Assembly (NCBI GenBank): GCA_964418645.1 | Contig: CAYQME010000007.1 | Location: 1-64,000 of the forward strand | Direction of reading: 5' to 3' | Length of the DNA stretch: 64,000 nucleotides | Origin: JAADHG01 sp964418645 | Lineage (GTDB): Bacteria; Bacteroidota; Bacteroidia; Flavobacteriales; Flavobacteriaceae | In this document: positions 62,912 through 64,000 of the stretch, in pieces | Layout: every line of letters begins with the position of its first letter | How positions within the stretch are numbered: position 1 is the stretch's first letter | Made by a program: the position numbers and the translations under genes | The notes under the pieces: generated by a model | What the model was told of the DNA's origin: nothing | The model's input: the letters and a program-made list of their open reading frames with translations, nothing else | Database searches by the model: none

Positions 62912-63778
62912 CTAAGATTGCTTTTTCTTTTTTGAGCGAAGACCTTCAATAATAACAGTTGAAAAGATTAATAATCCTCCAATAAAAGTATTTCGGCTTG
63001 GAGTTTCACTTAGAAAAATATAAGCGATAAATATGCCATAAATGGGTAGCATACTGTTAATAATACTTGCTGAAGCTGCAGAAAAGTATTTTAAGCTACG
63101 AACAAACATGGTATGACCAATTGCAGTTGTAACCAATGCTAGTAACAGCACATAAGGGAATTGAGTATTAATTCCAGAGGTGTCCATAACATATAATACA
63201 GGAGAAAGTACTATAGTAAGGATTAATATTTGATAGAACATCAACATAGTACCATTGTATTTTATGACATGCTGTTTTAATATTAGAATTCGTAAAGCAT
63301 AAAAAACAGCAGATAGTAATCCTAGTAATATGCCTTTTACGTGAGTGCTTTCTAAACTAAATTCTGGCGCAAGAATGTATATCCCTAGTAATACTATAAA
63401 ACCCAAGACAATTTGCATTGAATCAAATTTTACCTTTATAAATAAAGGCTCTAAAAGAGCTGTTATTACAGGGAAAGTATATAATGATAACATTCCAATG
63501 GCCACATTAGAAAGTTTTAAGGCATAAAAGTAAGTAATCCAATGTGCACCTAAAAACAAGGCGCTAATAATAAATGTAGGAGTGTCTTTTGGATTTAGCT
63601 TAAGGTTTATTTTTTTAAATCTACAGAAAATATAAAGAAAAACTAATGCTAATGCTGAACGCCACCAGATAATCACAGGCGTTGGCATATTAATAAAGCG
63701 TCCTAATACACCAGATGTACTAATAAAAAGCGTAGCAAGACTTAGTTCAAAAAGATGTATTGTGTGTTTGTTTTTCAC
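62912..63778 (-). CDS. EamA-family DMT transporter
   Basis: A 288-residue protein with ten membrane helices in two EamA halves (SLATLFISTSGVLGRFI ... WWRSALALVFLYIFCRF ... and ALVTTAIGHTMFVRSLKYFSAASASIINSMLPIYGIFIAYIFLSE). Substrate unknown; metabolites or amino acids in most relatives. GTG start. It is 97 bp upstream of blaI on the same strand. Confidence 0.9.
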   Translation of the reverse strand: MKNKHTIHLFELSLATLFISTSGVLGRFINMPTPVIIWWRSALALVFLYIFCRFKKINLKLNPKDTPTFIISALFLGAHWITYFYALKLSNVAIGMLSLYTFPVITALLEPLFIKVKFDSMQIVLGFIVLLGIYILAPEFSLESTHVKGILLGLLSAVFYALRILILKQHVIKYNGTMLMFYQILILTIVLSPVLYVMDTSGINTQFPYVLLLALVTTAIGHTMFVRSLKYFSAASASIINSMLPIYGIFIAYIFLSETPSRNTFIGGLLIFSTVIIEGLRSKKKKQS

Positions 63779-63804
63779 AAGTAAGAAACTTAAGTCTAAA
63801 TGAA

Positions 63805-64000
63805 TTATTTAGAAAGCTCTGTAAAATATTTATAAAATAATGGAATGGTCTCAATGCCTTTTAAATAATTAAAAAGCCCAAAATGTTCATTAGGGGAATG
63901 TATAGCATCACTATCCAATCCAAATCCCATCAAGATTGTTTTGCTTTTTAATTCCTCTTCAAATAAGGCGACAATAGGGATACTTCCGCCACTACGTTGT
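63805..64000 (-). CDS. M20-family dipeptidase, C-terminal part
   Basis: The last 65 codons of a gene that begins beyond the right edge. The end is typical of M20/M25/M40 dipeptidases (RSGGSIPIVALFEEELKS ... MGFGLDSDAIHSPNEHFGL ... KGIETIPLFYKYF), including the conserved HSPNE motif with a zinc-ligand His. Stop at 63805-63807. The start cannot be seen. Confidence 0.88.
   Translation of the reverse strand, partial: QRSGGSIPIVALFEEELKSKTILMGFGLDSDAIHSPNEHFGLFNYLKGIETIPLFYKYFTELSK

Noticed and set aside
1..64000. tRNA, rRNA, CRISPR, prophage or IS genes
   Set aside because: No cloverleaf, rRNA motif, spacer-repeat array, integrase or transposase was recognised anywhere in the window.

Overview
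The window is a 64 kb piece of an AT-rich chromosome from a member of the Bacteroidota, almost certainly a Flavobacteriaceae-like organism. Evidence read from the sequence: two proteins end in type IX secretion (T9SS) type A sorting domains, there is a TonB-dependent-receptor remnant, many families are typical of flavobacteria (YaiO-like barrel, DUF5777, DUF2490, DUF4407, LamG/T9SS proteins, BlaR1/BlaI pairs), and the two promoter-like sites found resemble the Bacteroidota TTTG / TAnnTTTG pattern. No rRNA, tRNA, CRISPR array, phage or IS transposase was seen. Both ends cut through genes, and there is one 100-N assembly gap (59957-60056).

Layout. 1-4005: end of a giant LamG-type secreted adhesin/enzyme with a T9SS signal. 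4219-10893: a receiver-only regulator, a HEAT-repeat membrane protein, a processive family-2 glycosyltransferase, an LtaS-like membrane phosphotransferase with a C-terminal TPR module, and a TPR plus beta-barrel outer membrane protein (YaiO type); together this looks like an exopolysaccharide synthesis, modification and export locus. 10886-11093: relic of a TonB-dependent receptor. 11112-13900: OB-fold protein, cupredoxin, DUF5777 barrel, c-type cytochrome lipoprotein and YceI, a likely envelope redox cassette. 14095-15718: a zinc-ribbon microprotein, a frameshifted DUF1684 pseudogene and an alpha/beta hydrolase. 15788-19298 (minus): a P-loop protein, an ABC transporter whose ATPase motifs are mostly broken, and a DUF2490 barrel. 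19912-22941: small secreted peptide, TPR histidine kinase and NarL-type regulator. 23199-33388: housekeeping and envelope genes (DUF456, esterase, TPR, GT2 with LPG-synthase-like membrane protein, ruvC, hemW, cyclase-like, MmcQ/YjbR, PhnA).

33622-39801: a compact operon of acyltransferase, acyl carrier protein, AsnB-type amidotransferase, NadE-like ligase, AMP-dependent ligase and phosphoglycosyl transferase, suggesting an amidated or acylated lipid-linked sugar. 40817-48713: AraC regulator and a complete trans-4-hydroxyproline catabolic operon (epimerase, D-hydroxyproline oxidase/dehydrogenase, deaminase, ketoglutarate-semialdehyde dehydrogenase) with a DUF885 peptidase and a DUF1272 zinc protein. 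58551-48720 (minus): a lactose/galactose operon (GH2 beta-galactosidase, sodium symporter, galactokinase) headed by a kinase-M23-aminotransferase fusion. 58623-64000 (minus): DUF4407, BlaR1 with a coiled-coil tandem-repeat tail, BlaI with three operator-like palindromes, an EamA transporter and the end of an M20 peptidase.

A family of short palindromic repeats is scattered through the window. Three copies lie in frame inside coding regions (one in a GT2 gene, two in hemW).
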